This document shows, in pieces, positions 25,840-35,433 of a stretch of DNA of 64,000 bases. The notes beneath the pieces are model-generated. The model did not search any database. It saw nothing but the letters and a program-made list of their open reading frames with translations, and was not told the origin of the DNA. Positions within the stretch are counted from its first letter, which is position 1; every line of letters starts with the position of its first letter. This DNA is from Microbacterium lemovicicum (GTDB lineage Bacteria > Actinomycetota > Actinomycetes > Actinomycetales > Microbacteriaceae): the NCBI RefSeq assembly GCF_003991875.1, contig NZ_CP031423.1, positions 496,001-560,000 on the forward strand, in the 5' to 3' direction. The position numbers and the translations under genes were made by a program.

Positions 25840-26898
25840 ATGGGTGAAGTGCAACTGTTGCCACCGGAGGAACGGCCCTCCGTTGTCGTCCTTCAGTCTG
25901 TCAGCGCCCCTTCGCGCGGCATCGACTTCGTTTCGGAACTCGAGCGTCATGCAACGGTCGAGACGTGCTTTCGCTACTTCTCCTGGCCGCGAGCTCTGTT
26001 GACCGACTACGACGTACTGCACATGCACTGGCCGGAATATTGGATTCGTAACTCGAACGTGTGGAAGCGATCGGCTCAATACGCCCTCTTCCCTCTGTTA
26101 CTGGTGAGGCTGCGCCTGCGGAGGGCAGCCGTCGTGCGGACGATGCACAACGTAGCCCCTCATGAAGGCGGGTCTCGGCTCGAATCCCTCTATCTCCAAT
26201 GGTTGGACCGGGTCACCACTCTGCGCATAAAGCTGAACCCATCGACCATCGCCCCAGATGGTGCAGCCTTCGCGACCATCCCCCACGGCGACTTCCGAGC
26301 ATTCGCAGAGCTGGTCGTACCGAACACGGCCCGCGTCGGTGGTCGCATCCTCTTCTTCGGGCACATACGCGAATACAAGGCCGTACCCGAGCTGCTCCGA
26401 GCGTTCTCGGCGATCTCGGACCCGGCGCTCTCGCTGCATGTCGCCGGCGGGGTGAAGGGAGCCGGACTGCGCGCCCAGATCGAATCGCTCGCATCGTCGG
26501 ACGAACGCATCGCCACGACACTCGCCTTCGTTGAAGATCGAGATCTCGCGCGAGAGGTCGTGCAGTCGACACTCGTGGCGCTGCCGTACTCGGAGATGAA
26601 CAATTCCGGTGCCGTCTTCGTTGCGTTGTCTCTGGGGCGCCCCGTTCTCGTACCTCGGTCTGCCGCAACAGACGACCTTGCCAAAGAGGTGGGGGAGCAG
26701 TGGGTCATCAGATTCGACGGCCCGTTGGACAGGGAGGTACTCGAGCGTGCTACATCCGCGGCGCAGGATCTTCTCGGATCGTCATCTGATGCGCCGCGGC
26801 TGCATGAGCGCGATTGGGCGCGACTCGACGAGCTTCACTATCGAGCCTATGTCGCCGCCCTGGCGCTAGTTCGTCCTCCTCGGAAGGAATCCAGTTGA
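25840..26898 (+). CDS. GT-B glycosyltransferase
   Basis: A 352-residue glycosyltransferase. DVLHMHWPEYWIR and VVRTMHNVAPHEGG are typical of the acceptor domain of GumH/GumI-like and related enzymes. The donor domain has RILFFGHIREYKAVPELLRAF, LSLHVAGGV and EMNNSGAVFVALSLGRPVLVP in place of the usual ExxxxxE motif. First gene of the rightward operon. The next gene begins inside its stop codon. Confidence 0.83.
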   Translation: MGEVQLLPPEERPSVVVLQSVSAPSRGIDFVSELERHATVETCFRYFSWPRALLTDYDVLHMHWPEYWIRNSNVWKRSAQYALFPLLLVRLRLRRAAVVRTMHNVAPHEGGSRLESLYLQWLDRVTTLRIKLNPSTIAPDGAAFATIPHGDFRAFAELVVPNTARVGGRILFFGHIREYKAVPELLRAFSAISDPALSLHVAGGVKGAGLRAQIESLASSDERIATTLAFVEDRDLAREVVQSTLVALPYSEMNNSGAVFVALSLGRPVLVPRSAATDDLAKEVGEQWVIRFDGPLDREVLERATSAAQDLLGSSSDAPRLHERDWARLDELHYRAYVAALALVRPPRKESS

Positions 26899-27644
26899 GC
26901 GGCCTGATCTTCACCATCGCCCAGAACGGCTACGACACGGCGTTTCTGCAGTGCATCGCCTCTCAGCGTGCATATGCGCGCCGCATCGGCGTCGAGTACG
27001 TCGCTGTCACCAGGCCTTCCCGTGTGGAGGACACGGCGCTCAGCGCCTGGCTGAAGTTGCCTCTGGCACAGGCCGGCCTGGAATCCGGGTACGACTGGGT
27101 CATGTACATCGACGCGGATTGCGAGGTGAGTGGGCTCGCTCCGGACTTCCGGGAAGGTCGGGACCCGAACGGCAGTGTCTTCATGGCAGACGGACGAAGC
27201 GGTCGAGTCAACTCCGGCGTCATCATGTGTCGGAATACGGAGGCCGCCAGGACCTTCCTCAACCTCGTCATTGATAGTGCGACGAGCGTGGTTCCTCCGG
27301 AGGACCGGTTGCACCTCAAGTATGAGAACGGGAACGTGATCTTCGTAGATCGCGTGCATGGAGGCGTGTCGCCTCTTTCGCAGGAATGGAACAACGCGTC
27401 CGATCCAGATCTTGCGGACTTTGTCCGTCACTACACAGGGGACATGCGCCCGATGCTGAAGCGCACCCCGTGGCGGGAGCTGCAGTACCGCGTGCTCAAG
27501 CGGTTTCGCTCACGCCAGCTGTCGAAGTTCCAGAGCCAACCAGAAAGTAGAGGCGAGGGATTCGTGACCGCGTTGATGCGCCTTCGCGACGAAGTGCTCG
27601 AAGCGCATCCCGAAATCACGCTAGCTGTGACTCACAGGCGTTGA
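26895..27644 (+). CDS. GT-A glycosyltransferase
   Basis: A 249-residue protein starting (M)SGLIFTIAQNGYDTAFLQC. WVMYIDADCEV is the DxD motif and RSGRVNSGVIMCRNTEAA the typical following helix, resembling galactosyl/GT34-like enzymes. The start is the TTG at 26895 in a TTGA overlap with the previous stop, with AAGGAA about six bases upstream. The open frame extends to 26814 inside the previous gene, but the family N-terminus begins here. Confidence 0.82.
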   Translation: MSGLIFTIAQNGYDTAFLQCIASQRAYARRIGVEYVAVTRPSRVEDTALSAWLKLPLAQAGLESGYDWVMYIDADCEVSGLAPDFREGRDPNGSVFMADGRSGRVNSGVIMCRNTEAARTFLNLVIDSATSVVPPEDRLHLKYENGNVIFVDRVHGGVSPLSQEWNNASDPDLADFVRHYTGDMRPMLKRTPWRELQYRVLKRFRSRQLSKFQSQPESRGEGFVTALMRLRDEVLEAHPEITLAVTHRR

Positions 27645-29044
27645 TGATGAGCCGCACGCTGCCGACCTGGAGCTTCTTCGCGCTTGCGGCCGTCGCAACG
27701 GTTGCCATCACCTGGCTGACCCTGGTGATCTCGAGTCAGCCGGGTTTGAGCGCCTTCACCCTCGTCCCGCTCGCCGCGGCAGCGTGTATCGCGCTCCTTC
27801 TTGTGCCCACTGATTCACTTCTGGCGATAGCCCTCATCGTCTACTTGTTCATTCCTCGAACAGTGCTGTCCCTCAATGACCTGTTGAGCACGGTGACTCC
27901 GTCGCTCGCGGTGGTTCTGGTGTGGGCTGTCCGAACGGTGACCAGCAGGGATCGATCTCGCGTGACCGCTGTCGGCGGGGGAACTCAGAGCCTCGTTGCC
28001 CTGTCAGGGCTGTGGCTCGTCGTCAGTGTGGTGACCCACCGCGCACAGGAGAGCATGATCGCCTGGTCGTTGGACTTCTGCATTCTTCTCCTCCTCCTCA
28101 TGGTCGTGCCTTCAAGCCCTGAGGCTCGGTCGAATCTCGAGAAGGCGTTCCTCTGGTCTTCGGTCATCATGGTGGTGCTCTGTGCCATCGAGTTCGCGGC
28201 TGGATCAAACATCCTGCTCGATCCGCTCTACAGGGCGCTGGGTCTCCCGGAGGTGCAGCACTGGTCCGTGTATCGCGCAACCGGCACGCTCGGACATCCG
28301 CTTTACGCTGGCCTCTTTTTTTCCATGGCATTTGGTCTGGCATTCGGCAAACGATTCCAGGTAGGAGACAACCGGTATCTCTGGTTCGCGGCGGCGAACA
28401 TACTCGGCGTACTTCTCACGGTGTCGAGAAACAGCCTCGGGGCCATCGCGGTGGCGGTCGCCGTCGTATTGATACCGAGCATCTTCTCCCGCTCGACGGC
28501 CCTGCGCAGCGGCAGCAAGATCTTGATCGCCGCCGCCGTTGCCGTCGCTGCGTTCGCGGTCACGCAAGCCCCGGTGTTCCAAGACCGGCTGACCTCAGAC
28601 GAGGCGCAAGGATCCACAAATGCACGGGATTACATCTTCGGGGTCGCGTTGCAGGCAGCCGCCGACCACTCCTGGCTAGGTGCTGGACCTTCAACGTCGA
28701 TCGTCGCCGCGGCTCCCTTCAACCCCCGCGGTGCGATCATGGAGAGTGCGTACCTGCAGACGCTGACCAGCTTGGGCGTGCCGGGTCTCATCCTTCTCTG
28801 TCTTCTCATCGCGGGTGGCGCCATACGGGCGATCCGGACGCGTTCCTACGGACCGCTCGGGCTGCTCGCCGCTTACGCATTTTCCATCGGTTTCTTCAAC
28901 ATCCTTGAGTCGAGCAGGCCGTCGCTCCTTCTAGGGGGGCTCGCGCTGATGCTCACATGGCAGAGCGCAACGCCCGGAGCGCCATCGATGCTTCCAACCT
29001 CCGACAGGCACCGGAGACCTCGGCCTGCCGCGTTGATCACATGA
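27644..29044 (+). CDS. O-antigen polymerase-like membrane protein (Wzy type)
   Basis: A 466-residue protein with about eleven membrane helices and a large extracytoplasmic loop after the middle helices (SRNSLG..., then DEAQGSTNARDYIFGVAL...WLGAGPST), matching the Wzy_C/O-antigen ligase pattern. It would polymerise lipid-linked repeat units outside the membrane. ATG at 27644 overlaps the previous stop by one base. Flippase gene follows with a four-base overlap. The segment 28321-28380 is only 50% GC by count. Confidence 0.86.
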   Translation: MMSRTLPTWSFFALAAVATVAITWLTLVISSQPGLSAFTLVPLAAAACIALLLVPTDSLLAIALIVYLFIPRTVLSLNDLLSTVTPSLAVVLVWAVRTVTSRDRSRVTAVGGGTQSLVALSGLWLVVSVVTHRAQESMIAWSLDFCILLLLLMVVPSSPEARSNLEKAFLWSSVIMVVLCAIEFAAGSNILLDPLYRALGLPEVQHWSVYRATGTLGHPLYAGLFFSMAFGLAFGKRFQVGDNRYLWFAAANILGVLLTVSRNSLGAIAVAVAVVLIPSIFSRSTALRSGSKILIAAAVAVAAFAVTQAPVFQDRLTSDEAQGSTNARDYIFGVALQAAADHSWLGAGPSTSIVAAAPFNPRGAIMESAYLQTLTSLGVPGLILLCLLIAGGAIRAIRTRSYGPLGLLAAYAFSIGFFNILESSRPSLLLGGLALMLTWQSATPGAPSMLPTSDRHRRPRPAALIT

Positions 29045-30501
29045 CGGACGACTCGGAGTTCCGCCGCCGGGCGGTTTCCGGTGCTGGATGGGTTGCTGCC
29101 GACAAATGGAGCAATCGCCTCATGGGGCTTCTCGTCCTCGTGGTCCTAGGGCGACTACTGTCGCCGCAGGACTTCGGTCTCGTGGCGGTCGCGACAGCCT
29201 TCATGGCCTTTGCGGCCGTTTTTGTGGAGCAAGGCCTGGGCCGATCGCTCGTGCAGAAGCATGAACTCTCCTCGATATACCCCAACACCACGCTGTGGAC
29301 CTCCCTCGTGACGTCGGGGCTCATCGCCGCAGTGATCATCGTTCTGGCGCCGCTGATCGCCGGGGTCTACGGTGCAGGGGACGAACTGACGCCCGTGATC
29401 CAATGGCTCGCCGTGGGGTTGGTCATCAACGCACTGTCGTCGACTCCGGCAGCGCTACTCGAGCGAGAGTTCAAGTTCAAGTCTCTGGCGATTCGACGTT
29501 TCGCGGGCACGATGGTGGGCGGCGTTGCTGCCGTCATTGCGGCGCTCTTCGGTCTCGGCGTGTGGAGCCTTGTCATTCAGTCTTTGACGACAGGCGTCGT
29601 CGGGTTGCTCACTCTGTGGACAGCAAGCAAATGGCGGCCCCAGTTCGAGTTCAGCTTCTCTAAGCTGAAAGAACTGTGGGGCACGGGTACCAGCATCATC
29701 GGTATGGAACTGATCGGTCTCCTGAATTCTCAAGCGGATCGCCTGCTCATCGGGGCTTTTCTGGGCCCCACGACGCTCGGCTACTACTTCATGGCAATCC
29801 GCATCGTCTCGATCGTCGTTGAACTGTTCTCATCCGTTTTCTCGGGGATATCGCTCACGACCTTCTCTCGGCTGCAGAACGACCGACCGCGCCTTCTTGC
29901 GTGGTTCTACAAGTTGACGAGCTTGAGCAGCACTACTGCCATTCCAATCTTCGCAGTAGCGGGCACAACGGCCCCGGTGCTCCTGCCGTTCGTCTTCGGC
30001 GCCCAATGGGCCCCGAGCGTCGTCCTGATGCAGATCCTGTGCTTCCTTGGCGCGCTGAATGCGGTCGCGTATTTCGACAGGTCTGTACTTATTGCGGTCG
30101 GCAAGGCGCGGGCCGCTTTCCTGCTCACGCTGGGTCAGGCTCTTCTCGGACTCGTGCTGGTAGTCATCGCGTTGCCGTGGGGAGTGGTGTTCGTGGCAAT
30201 CGCGGTGACTTTGCGGCAGTACGCCTACTGGCCGATGAGGCTCGTTATCTTGAAGCGGAACGTCGGAGTCGAGCCGTGGAAGTACTTCCTCCAGTGGCTG
30301 CGTCCGTTCGGTCTGTCCGTGCTTGCGGTAGGACTGTCGCTTCTCATGACCCTTTATCTGCCGCAGTTGAGTCAAAATGCGCCGATTGTCTTCGTGGCGG
30401 CGAATGTGCTGATCGTCACGGTAATCTTCCTCGCGGGCACATGGGCGCTGAACCGCAGCTTCTTCAGTGACCTCATGAAGATCGTCCGACGAAAAATGTG
30501 A
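29041..30501 (+). CDS. Lipid-linked oligosaccharide flippase (Wzx type)
   Basis: A 486-residue MOP-superfamily exporter with about fourteen helices. It begins EFRRRAVSGAGWVAADKWSNR and has FGLVAVATAFMAFAAVFVEQG followed by the LGRSLVQ segment, as in polysaccharide biosynthesis family-13 flippases. It would move undecaprenyl-linked repeat units across the membrane for the adjacent polymerase. ATG overlaps the polymerase stop in an ATGA junction. Confidence 0.9.
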   Translation: MTDDSEFRRRAVSGAGWVAADKWSNRLMGLLVLVVLGRLLSPQDFGLVAVATAFMAFAAVFVEQGLGRSLVQKHELSSIYPNTTLWTSLVTSGLIAAVIIVLAPLIAGVYGAGDELTPVIQWLAVGLVINALSSTPAALLEREFKFKSLAIRRFAGTMVGGVAAVIAALFGLGVWSLVIQSLTTGVVGLLTLWTASKWRPQFEFSFSKLKELWGTGTSIIGMELIGLLNSQADRLLIGAFLGPTTLGYYFMAIRIVSIVVELFSSVFSGISLTTFSRLQNDRPRLLAWFYKLTSLSSTTAIPIFAVAGTTAPVLLPFVFGAQWAPSVVLMQILCFLGALNAVAYFDRSVLIAVGKARAAFLLTLGQALLGLVLVVIALPWGVVFVAIAVTLRQYAYWPMRLVILKRNVGVEPWKYFLQWLRPFGLSVLAVGLSLLMTLYLPQLSQNAPIVFVAANVLIVTVIFLAGTWALNRSFFSDLMKIVRRKM

Positions 30502-30542
30502 CACGCATCACGCGGTCGGCAATCGAACCCCGGAGGTTCTCC

Positions 30543-32291
30543 ATGATCAGAAGCCGATCCGCCCGGATGAGCGCAGTCGTCTTGGCGCTGTCGGTCTTTC
30601 TTTGTTCAGTTCTGCAGCAGGGGACACCTGCGCAGGCGGGGACAGAGGTGGCGACGAAGGGCCCGTCGAGCACGTTGAATCGCATGGCTGACACCGCGAC
30701 AGTAGCCTCTGGCACGCACGAGGAGACGTCCGCCGCCATCAGCAAGATCGGTGACTGGGTGGTGGCAAAGCATTCGTCCGACTCCGCTGGCGCCAGCGCC
30801 AATGCCAAAGCCCGAGGCAACTACGCAGAGCTGTCGTTCAGTGGGGACTCGGTGGAATGGATCGGACGATCGGGACCCTCGCTCGGGATCGCGGAGGTGT
30901 ATGTCGACGGCGTGATGATGAAGCAGGTCGACCTCTACTCGAATCAGCAGACCTTCCAGACGGTGTTGTTCCGCACTGGAAGTCTCAGTACGAATACGCA
31001 CACCATCCGCATCGTTCGGACTGGCACCCACTCCGCCAGCTCGACAGGGAACGACATCTCGCTGGACGCATTCCGGGTCATCGACAATGCGGCGCCCGCT
31101 GCGCCGCGGAACATCTCGGTGGCTCCCGCGCGTGACAGCCTCCTCGTCAAGTGGGATCCGTCTTCTGAGCCGGACGTCGTCGGGTACCGTCTCTATCGAG
31201 CGCTCGAGGACGGCCCGTTCGCGCTCATCAGCGGAAGCGACTCGCTGTCGACGACGAACTTCTTGGATGTCGGGCTGACGTACGGGGCGCGATACCGATA
31301 TTCGGTCACTGCGTTGGATTCCAGCGGCAACCAGTCGCTGCGCGGCAAGCTGCCTTCGGCGGTCCAGCCTGCTCCCGTCACGCCGCCGTTTCGGGCCTCG
31401 AACTGTCCGGCGACTGGAACAAAAGTGTCGACCCTTGAACAACTGCGCACCGCAGTCGCGAGCGCGCGTCCCGGCACGGTCATCCTCCTGGCTCCTGGAA
31501 CCTACAGAGGCGGCATAACAGTCACGTCGAGTGGTACGAGCGATAAGCCGATTTGGATCTGCGGCCCTCGGACGGCCATTCTCGACAACCAGAACGTCCA
31601 GTCCAAGAACGGAGTGCATCTGGACGGTGCAGACAACGTTCACGTCGCCGGCATCTCGATCCAGAACTTCCGCAAAGGCATCGTCATATCCGGATCCGTC
31701 GGGTCGTCGGTTGCCGACGTCTCGATCGCCTCGACCGGCGAAGAAGCGGTTAAGGTCCGCTACTCTTCGACGGACACCGCCGTGCTCTATAACGTGATCC
31801 GCCAAACCGGTCTGGCTATACCGATGTATGGGGAAGGCGTCTACCTCGGCACTTCACCGAAAGACTGGTGCTCTGTGAACGGCTGTGAGCCCGACCGCAG
31901 CGACCGCACCGTCGTCGTCGGAAACGACATCGCCCGTACCACCGCTGACCCGATCGAGGCCAAGCCGGGGACGTCGGGTGGCGTGATCCGTGGCAATACA
32001 ATCGATGCAGGCGGAGTGTCTGAAGTGACCACGATCGTCGCGATCAAGGGCAACGACTACATCGTCGTTGACAATGTCGCCCGAAACGGTGTCGGCCCGT
32101 CGGGCTTCTACGCGAGCGAGACGGAAGTCGCGGGGTGGGGTCAGAACAACATCTTCGCGAGGAATAACGTGGCGCTCCTGAACGCAGGGGTAGCGATATA
32201 TGTGAAGACGGGTGCTAACAATGTGGTCGATTGCTCGAACACCCCTGCTGGGCAGGGCGTGGAGCGGTCGAATGTGGTCTGTCAGAAATAG
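30543..32291 (+). CDS. Secreted right-handed beta-helix protein with Fn3 domain
   Basis: A 582-residue exported protein. Signal peptide 1-32 ends in TPAQA. Then comes a jelly-roll-like region (about 60-185: YAELSFSGDSVEWIGR, AEVYVDGV), a fibronectin type III domain (about 190-275: APRNISVAPARDSLLVKW) and a parallel beta-helix (about 300-582) with a CGPRTAILDNQ... coil pattern, as in polysaccharide lyases. The ATG at 30543 has a GGAGG site; a GTG at 30498 overlapping the flippase stop is also in frame but would spoil the signal. Likely polymer-cleaving or -binding. Confidence 0.8.
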   Translation: MIRSRSARMSAVVLALSVFLCSVLQQGTPAQAGTEVATKGPSSTLNRMADTATVASGTHEETSAAISKIGDWVVAKHSSDSAGASANAKARGNYAELSFSGDSVEWIGRSGPSLGIAEVYVDGVMMKQVDLYSNQQTFQTVLFRTGSLSTNTHTIRIVRTGTHSASSTGNDISLDAFRVIDNAAPAAPRNISVAPARDSLLVKWDPSSEPDVVGYRLYRALEDGPFALISGSDSLSTTNFLDVGLTYGARYRYSVTALDSSGNQSLRGKLPSAVQPAPVTPPFRASNCPATGTKVSTLEQLRTAVASARPGTVILLAPGTYRGGITVTSSGTSDKPIWICGPRTAILDNQNVQSKNGVHLDGADNVHVAGISIQNFRKGIVISGSVGSSVADVSIASTGEEAVKVRYSSTDTAVLYNVIRQTGLAIPMYGEGVYLGTSPKDWCSVNGCEPDRSDRTVVVGNDIARTTADPIEAKPGTSGGVIRGNTIDAGGVSEVTTIVAIKGNDYIVVDNVARNGVGPSGFYASETEVAGWGQNNIFARNNVALLNAGVAIYVKTGANNVVDCSNTPAGQGVERSNVVCQK

Positions 32292-33453
32292 CAAAGACCG
32301 CGCCCATGTCATTTCCACGAGAACACCGCTGAGACCGTCGCCCGCGGGACCGGCGGGGCAACCTTCGCTACCTGCGGCCCCCCCGACGACGCGCCTTGCC
32401 CTTCGTGCCCTGACGACGGTCGCTCTAGTGTTGTCGATACTTTCGTGCCTGACTGGATGTGTTCCCGAGAAGACGCCGCTCGAGCGCTACCTGGCCGGCA
32501 AGGATTACCTGAGAGGGGTAAACCTCTACACGCTGGTTTTGCAGAGAGACGCAGCGCCCGGAGCAACCGTCGGCGATTCGCAAGCTTCCTATGACTATCT
32601 CGCTGATCGGGGTGTGTCGGTCGTGCGCCTGGGTGTGCCGTGGCAGCAGCTCCAACCCATCGCTGCAGGGCAATCCGCAACTGACGCTCTGAGCAAGCCC
32701 GTCTCGGCTGACTACCTGGATCTCCTGGAGTCGCAGGTCGACATGGCGGACAAAGCTGGCATACGGATCATCCTTGATCTGCACAATGGCTGCACCTATC
32801 CCTGGGGCCCGGGGGCCTACGTCCCGGGTTCCGTCGTATGCGGCGACGGCATCAGTCCCACCGATGTGAAGAAGGTATGGCTGGCGTTATCCGACCGTTT
32901 CCGTGAGGACGATCGCGTCGCCGCCTACAACCTCTTCAACGAACCACGCGCTCGTATCGGGGTGGATCTCTACTTCGACTATGTCCAGGTGGTGATCGAC
33001 GCGCTTCGTAGCTCTGGGGACCATCACGCCATATGGATCGACTCGATGCCAGGAGGAGCTCCGGGGGGATTTCCGCGCATCGCCGAGGACGGATCGCCCC
33101 TCCACGACCCCATCGATGCTCTCGTTTATTCGCAGCACTTTTACCGTCAAAATGGTGAAAGCCGAGCTCGTCTCCTCGAGAGAGTCACTGACTTCGGTCT
33201 CTGGTGTCAGCGGAACGGCGTTCACTGCTCCATCGGAGAGATGGGCTGGAAGGCTAGCGCTCCGCGCGGCACAGCGGATGTCTTCACAGCCGTGTACGAG
33301 TTGGCCAACTCTTTTGAGATGGATGTCCTGTATTTCAATGCCAGCTCGGTCCCGAAGTCAGGGGATATGGCAGCCTACTTCGCCGCGACCGGGTCCAGTT
33401 CCATCGACTCGAGTGGTCCGCAGGCAAACGTGATCGAGCAGTTCCTCGATTGA
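32272..33453 (+). CDS. Glycoside hydrolase family 5 lipoprotein
   Basis: A 393-residue enzyme. A long n-region of about 45 residues precedes a hydrophobic core and lipobox LTGC (Cys63), so it is lipid-anchored outside the cell. The GH5 fold shows RGVNLYT, VVRLGVPWQQLQP, IILDLHNG, YNLFNEPRAR with acid/base Glu224 and SIGEMGWK with nucleophile Glu322. It probably cleaves a beta-glycan, perhaps the polymer made by this cluster. ATG at 32272 (GGAG eight bases upstream) overlaps the previous gene by 20 bases. Confidence 0.85.
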   Translation: MWSVRNSKDRAHVISTRTPLRPSPAGPAGQPSLPAAPPTTRLALRALTTVALVLSILSCLTGCVPEKTPLERYLAGKDYLRGVNLYTLVLQRDAAPGATVGDSQASYDYLADRGVSVVRLGVPWQQLQPIAAGQSATDALSKPVSADYLDLLESQVDMADKAGIRIILDLHNGCTYPWGPGAYVPGSVVCGDGISPTDVKKVWLALSDRFREDDRVAAYNLFNEPRARIGVDLYFDYVQVVIDALRSSGDHHAIWIDSMPGGAPGGFPRIAEDGSPLHDPIDALVYSQHFYRQNGESRARLLERVTDFGLWCQRNGVHCSIGEMGWKASAPRGTADVFTAVYELANSFEMDVLYFNASSVPKSGDMAAYFAATGSSSIDSSGPQANVIEQFLD

Positions 33454-33523
33454 ACCGATGTGTCGACTTAGTGGGCCGTCCTACGGCTGAGCCCGGTCGC
33501 TGACGGCAGGGTGTCTGACGGCT

Positions 33524-35152
33524 TCAGGCGGCGGTCATGCCTGGGCGCAGCACAGCCTTGCCGGTCTTGAGCAGGATGAGGATGTCGCCGGCCAGCGACC
33601 AGTTCTCCACGTAGGAGAGGTCCAGGCGCACCGAGTCCTCCCACGAGAGCGTGGAGCGGCCGCCGACCTGCCAGGCGCCGGTGATGCCGGGCTTCGCGAG
33701 GAAGCGGCGGTGCACGTGGTCGGCGTACTTCTCGACCTCGCTGGCGAGCGGGGGACGGGGGCCGACGAGCGACATCGAGCCGCCGATGACGTTGAACAGC
33801 TGGGGCAGCTCGTCCAGGCTGAACTTGCGCATGATGCGGCCGATCGGCGTGACGCGCGGGTCGTTGGTCATCTTGAAGAGGATCTCGTTGCCCGCATCGC
33901 GCTGCGCGGCCAGCAGGCCGGGCAGCAGTGCCTCTGCGTCCGGCACCATCGTGCGGAACTTGAGCATCGTGAACTCGCGTCCCTTGAGCCCGATGCGCTT
34001 CTGGCGGAAGAAGATGGGGCCGTCGCTGCTCAGCCGGATCGTGATGATGAGGAACAGGAACACCGGGCTCAGCACGATCACGCCGAGGAGGCTGGCCGAC
34101 AGGTCGGTGATCCGCTTGAGGAAGAGCTGTCCCTTGCTGAACCGGGGCGTCTCCACGTGGATGAGGGGGAGGCCCGCGACCGGGCGCGTGTGCAGACGCG
34201 GCCCCGCGATGTCGACGATGCTCGGCGCCAGCACCAGATGCTGGCGGCCGGCCTCGAGCTGCCAGGAGATCTGCTTGACCTTGAATGGAGGCAGCTCATC
34301 GGTGCTGGTGACGACGACCGTGTCGGCGCCGACCGCGCGCATGGCCGCGCTGATGTCGTTGACGTTGCCCATCACGGGGATCTCGGTGGCGCCGATCGTG
34401 GCGCCGACCTGGCCGGTCGGGATGCAGGCGCCGACGACGTGATAGCCGGCGCCGGGGGTGCGGGTGAGTTCGTGCGCGATGCGCTCGACAGACTGCTCCG
34501 AGCCGATCAGCAGCACCCGTGAGGAGTAATCGCCGGTGCGCCTGCGACGCAGGAGCCAGTGGCGCCAGAGCGACCTCTCCGCCATGAGGAGCAGGATGCC
34601 GGTCGGCAACGCGACGAGCAGATAGCCCCGGGCGACGTCGAACTGGAGGAGGAAGCTGGCGATGATCACGACGCTGAAGACGACGAAGCTCGAGTTCGCG
34701 ACGCGGACATACTCCATCGACCCGGTGCCCACGACGCGGGGGCTGCGGGTGTCGGCCATCGACAGGCCCACCATCCAGAGGACGACGAGGAGCGCGGAGA
34801 ACATCCAGTACGAGACGTCGGTCAGTCGCGTGTCCGCCGCCATGGCGACCTTCGCGGCGCCCACGCCCAGCCACAGCACCTGCGTGCCGTAGACCACGAG
34901 CACCAGCACGAGAAGATCACTGAAGAGCAGCCGACGCGCGTACCCCGCGGTCCACCCATGGAACCCCGACCGGGGGGTCCGGTCGAACTGCGCGACGACG
35001 GGTGCGGATTCGGGGTCTGCGGCGGGCGGCGCGACCGAGGCGCGCGGGCGTACAGGCAGAAGTCCGGCCGGGCGCATCACGCGCTCCGGCGTGTGCAGTT
35101 CCGTGCCGGCTTCGTGTTCGCCCGGGATCTGCACGTCGAGATCGATTTTCAC
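33524..35152 (-). CDS. Undecaprenyl-phosphate sugar phosphotransferase (initiating)
   Basis: A 542-residue polyisoprenyl-phosphate hexose-1-phosphate transferase of the WbaP/WcaJ type. A disordered N-terminus, four to five membrane helices (70-215), a nucleotide-binding-like domain (RVLLIGSEQSVERIAHEL) and the catalytic sugar-transferase domain (about 345-542: KRITDLSASLLGVIVL, MLKFRTMVPDAE, FSLDELPQLFNVIGG, SLVGPRPPL). It starts synthesis by loading the first sugar phosphate on the lipid carrier. GTG start at 35152, convergent with the GH5 gene. Confidence 0.93.
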   Translation of the reverse strand: MKIDLDVQIPGEHEAGTELHTPERVMRPAGLLPVRPRASVAPPAADPESAPVVAQFDRTPRSGFHGWTAGYARRLLFSDLLVLVLVVYGTQVLWLGVGAAKVAMAADTRLTDVSYWMFSALLVVLWMVGLSMADTRSPRVVGTGSMEYVRVANSSFVVFSVVIIASFLLQFDVARGYLLVALPTGILLLMAERSLWRHWLLRRRRTGDYSSRVLLIGSEQSVERIAHELTRTPGAGYHVVGACIPTGQVGATIGATEIPVMGNVNDISAAMRAVGADTVVVTSTDELPPFKVKQISWQLEAGRQHLVLAPSIVDIAGPRLHTRPVAGLPLIHVETPRFSKGQLFLKRITDLSASLLGVIVLSPVFLFLIITIRLSSDGPIFFRQKRIGLKGREFTMLKFRTMVPDAEALLPGLLAAQRDAGNEILFKMTNDPRVTPIGRIMRKFSLDELPQLFNVIGGSMSLVGPRPPLASEVEKYADHVHRRFLAKPGITGAWQVGGRSTLSWEDSVRLDLSYVENWSLAGDILILLKTGKAVLRPGMTAA

Positions 35153-35433
35153 GTGGCCCCATTTCCGGCGATGTCGCGCCAGGCCCGCAGCGTGAGGTTC
35201 ACCACACGCCTGCGAGGTCGGCTGTGAACTCCCTTGGATCGTGACGCTACCCGCCGATACAGCACCGTATTGAGCGGGCAGGTTACGTTGGCGTTAATTG
35301 ATCCCGGGGTCGTCGCGGGGTGGAACTCGCAGGCTGGAACCGCCGCGCCCGCGACGCGGAGGCGCAACCGGTGTCGCGGTCGGATCGGCATGGCGCGCGA
35401 GGACGTAGACATGTCGTTCTGGGGATGGATAGG
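35153..35433. promoter_or_regulatory. Upstream region of the initiating transferase
   Basis: About 280 bases without a convincing gene. A minus-strand TAGCGT (plus ACGCTA 35244-35249) would give the transferase a leader of about 85 bases. The stretch around 35260-35310 is AT-richer (GCGTTAATTGATC). Confidence 0.45.

Noticed and set aside
32212..32271. Upstream ATG (32215-32221) as the start of the GH5 lipoprotein
   Set aside because: The ATG at 32272 has a GGAG site at proper spacing and already leaves an unusually long n-region. Earlier starts would lengthen it further.
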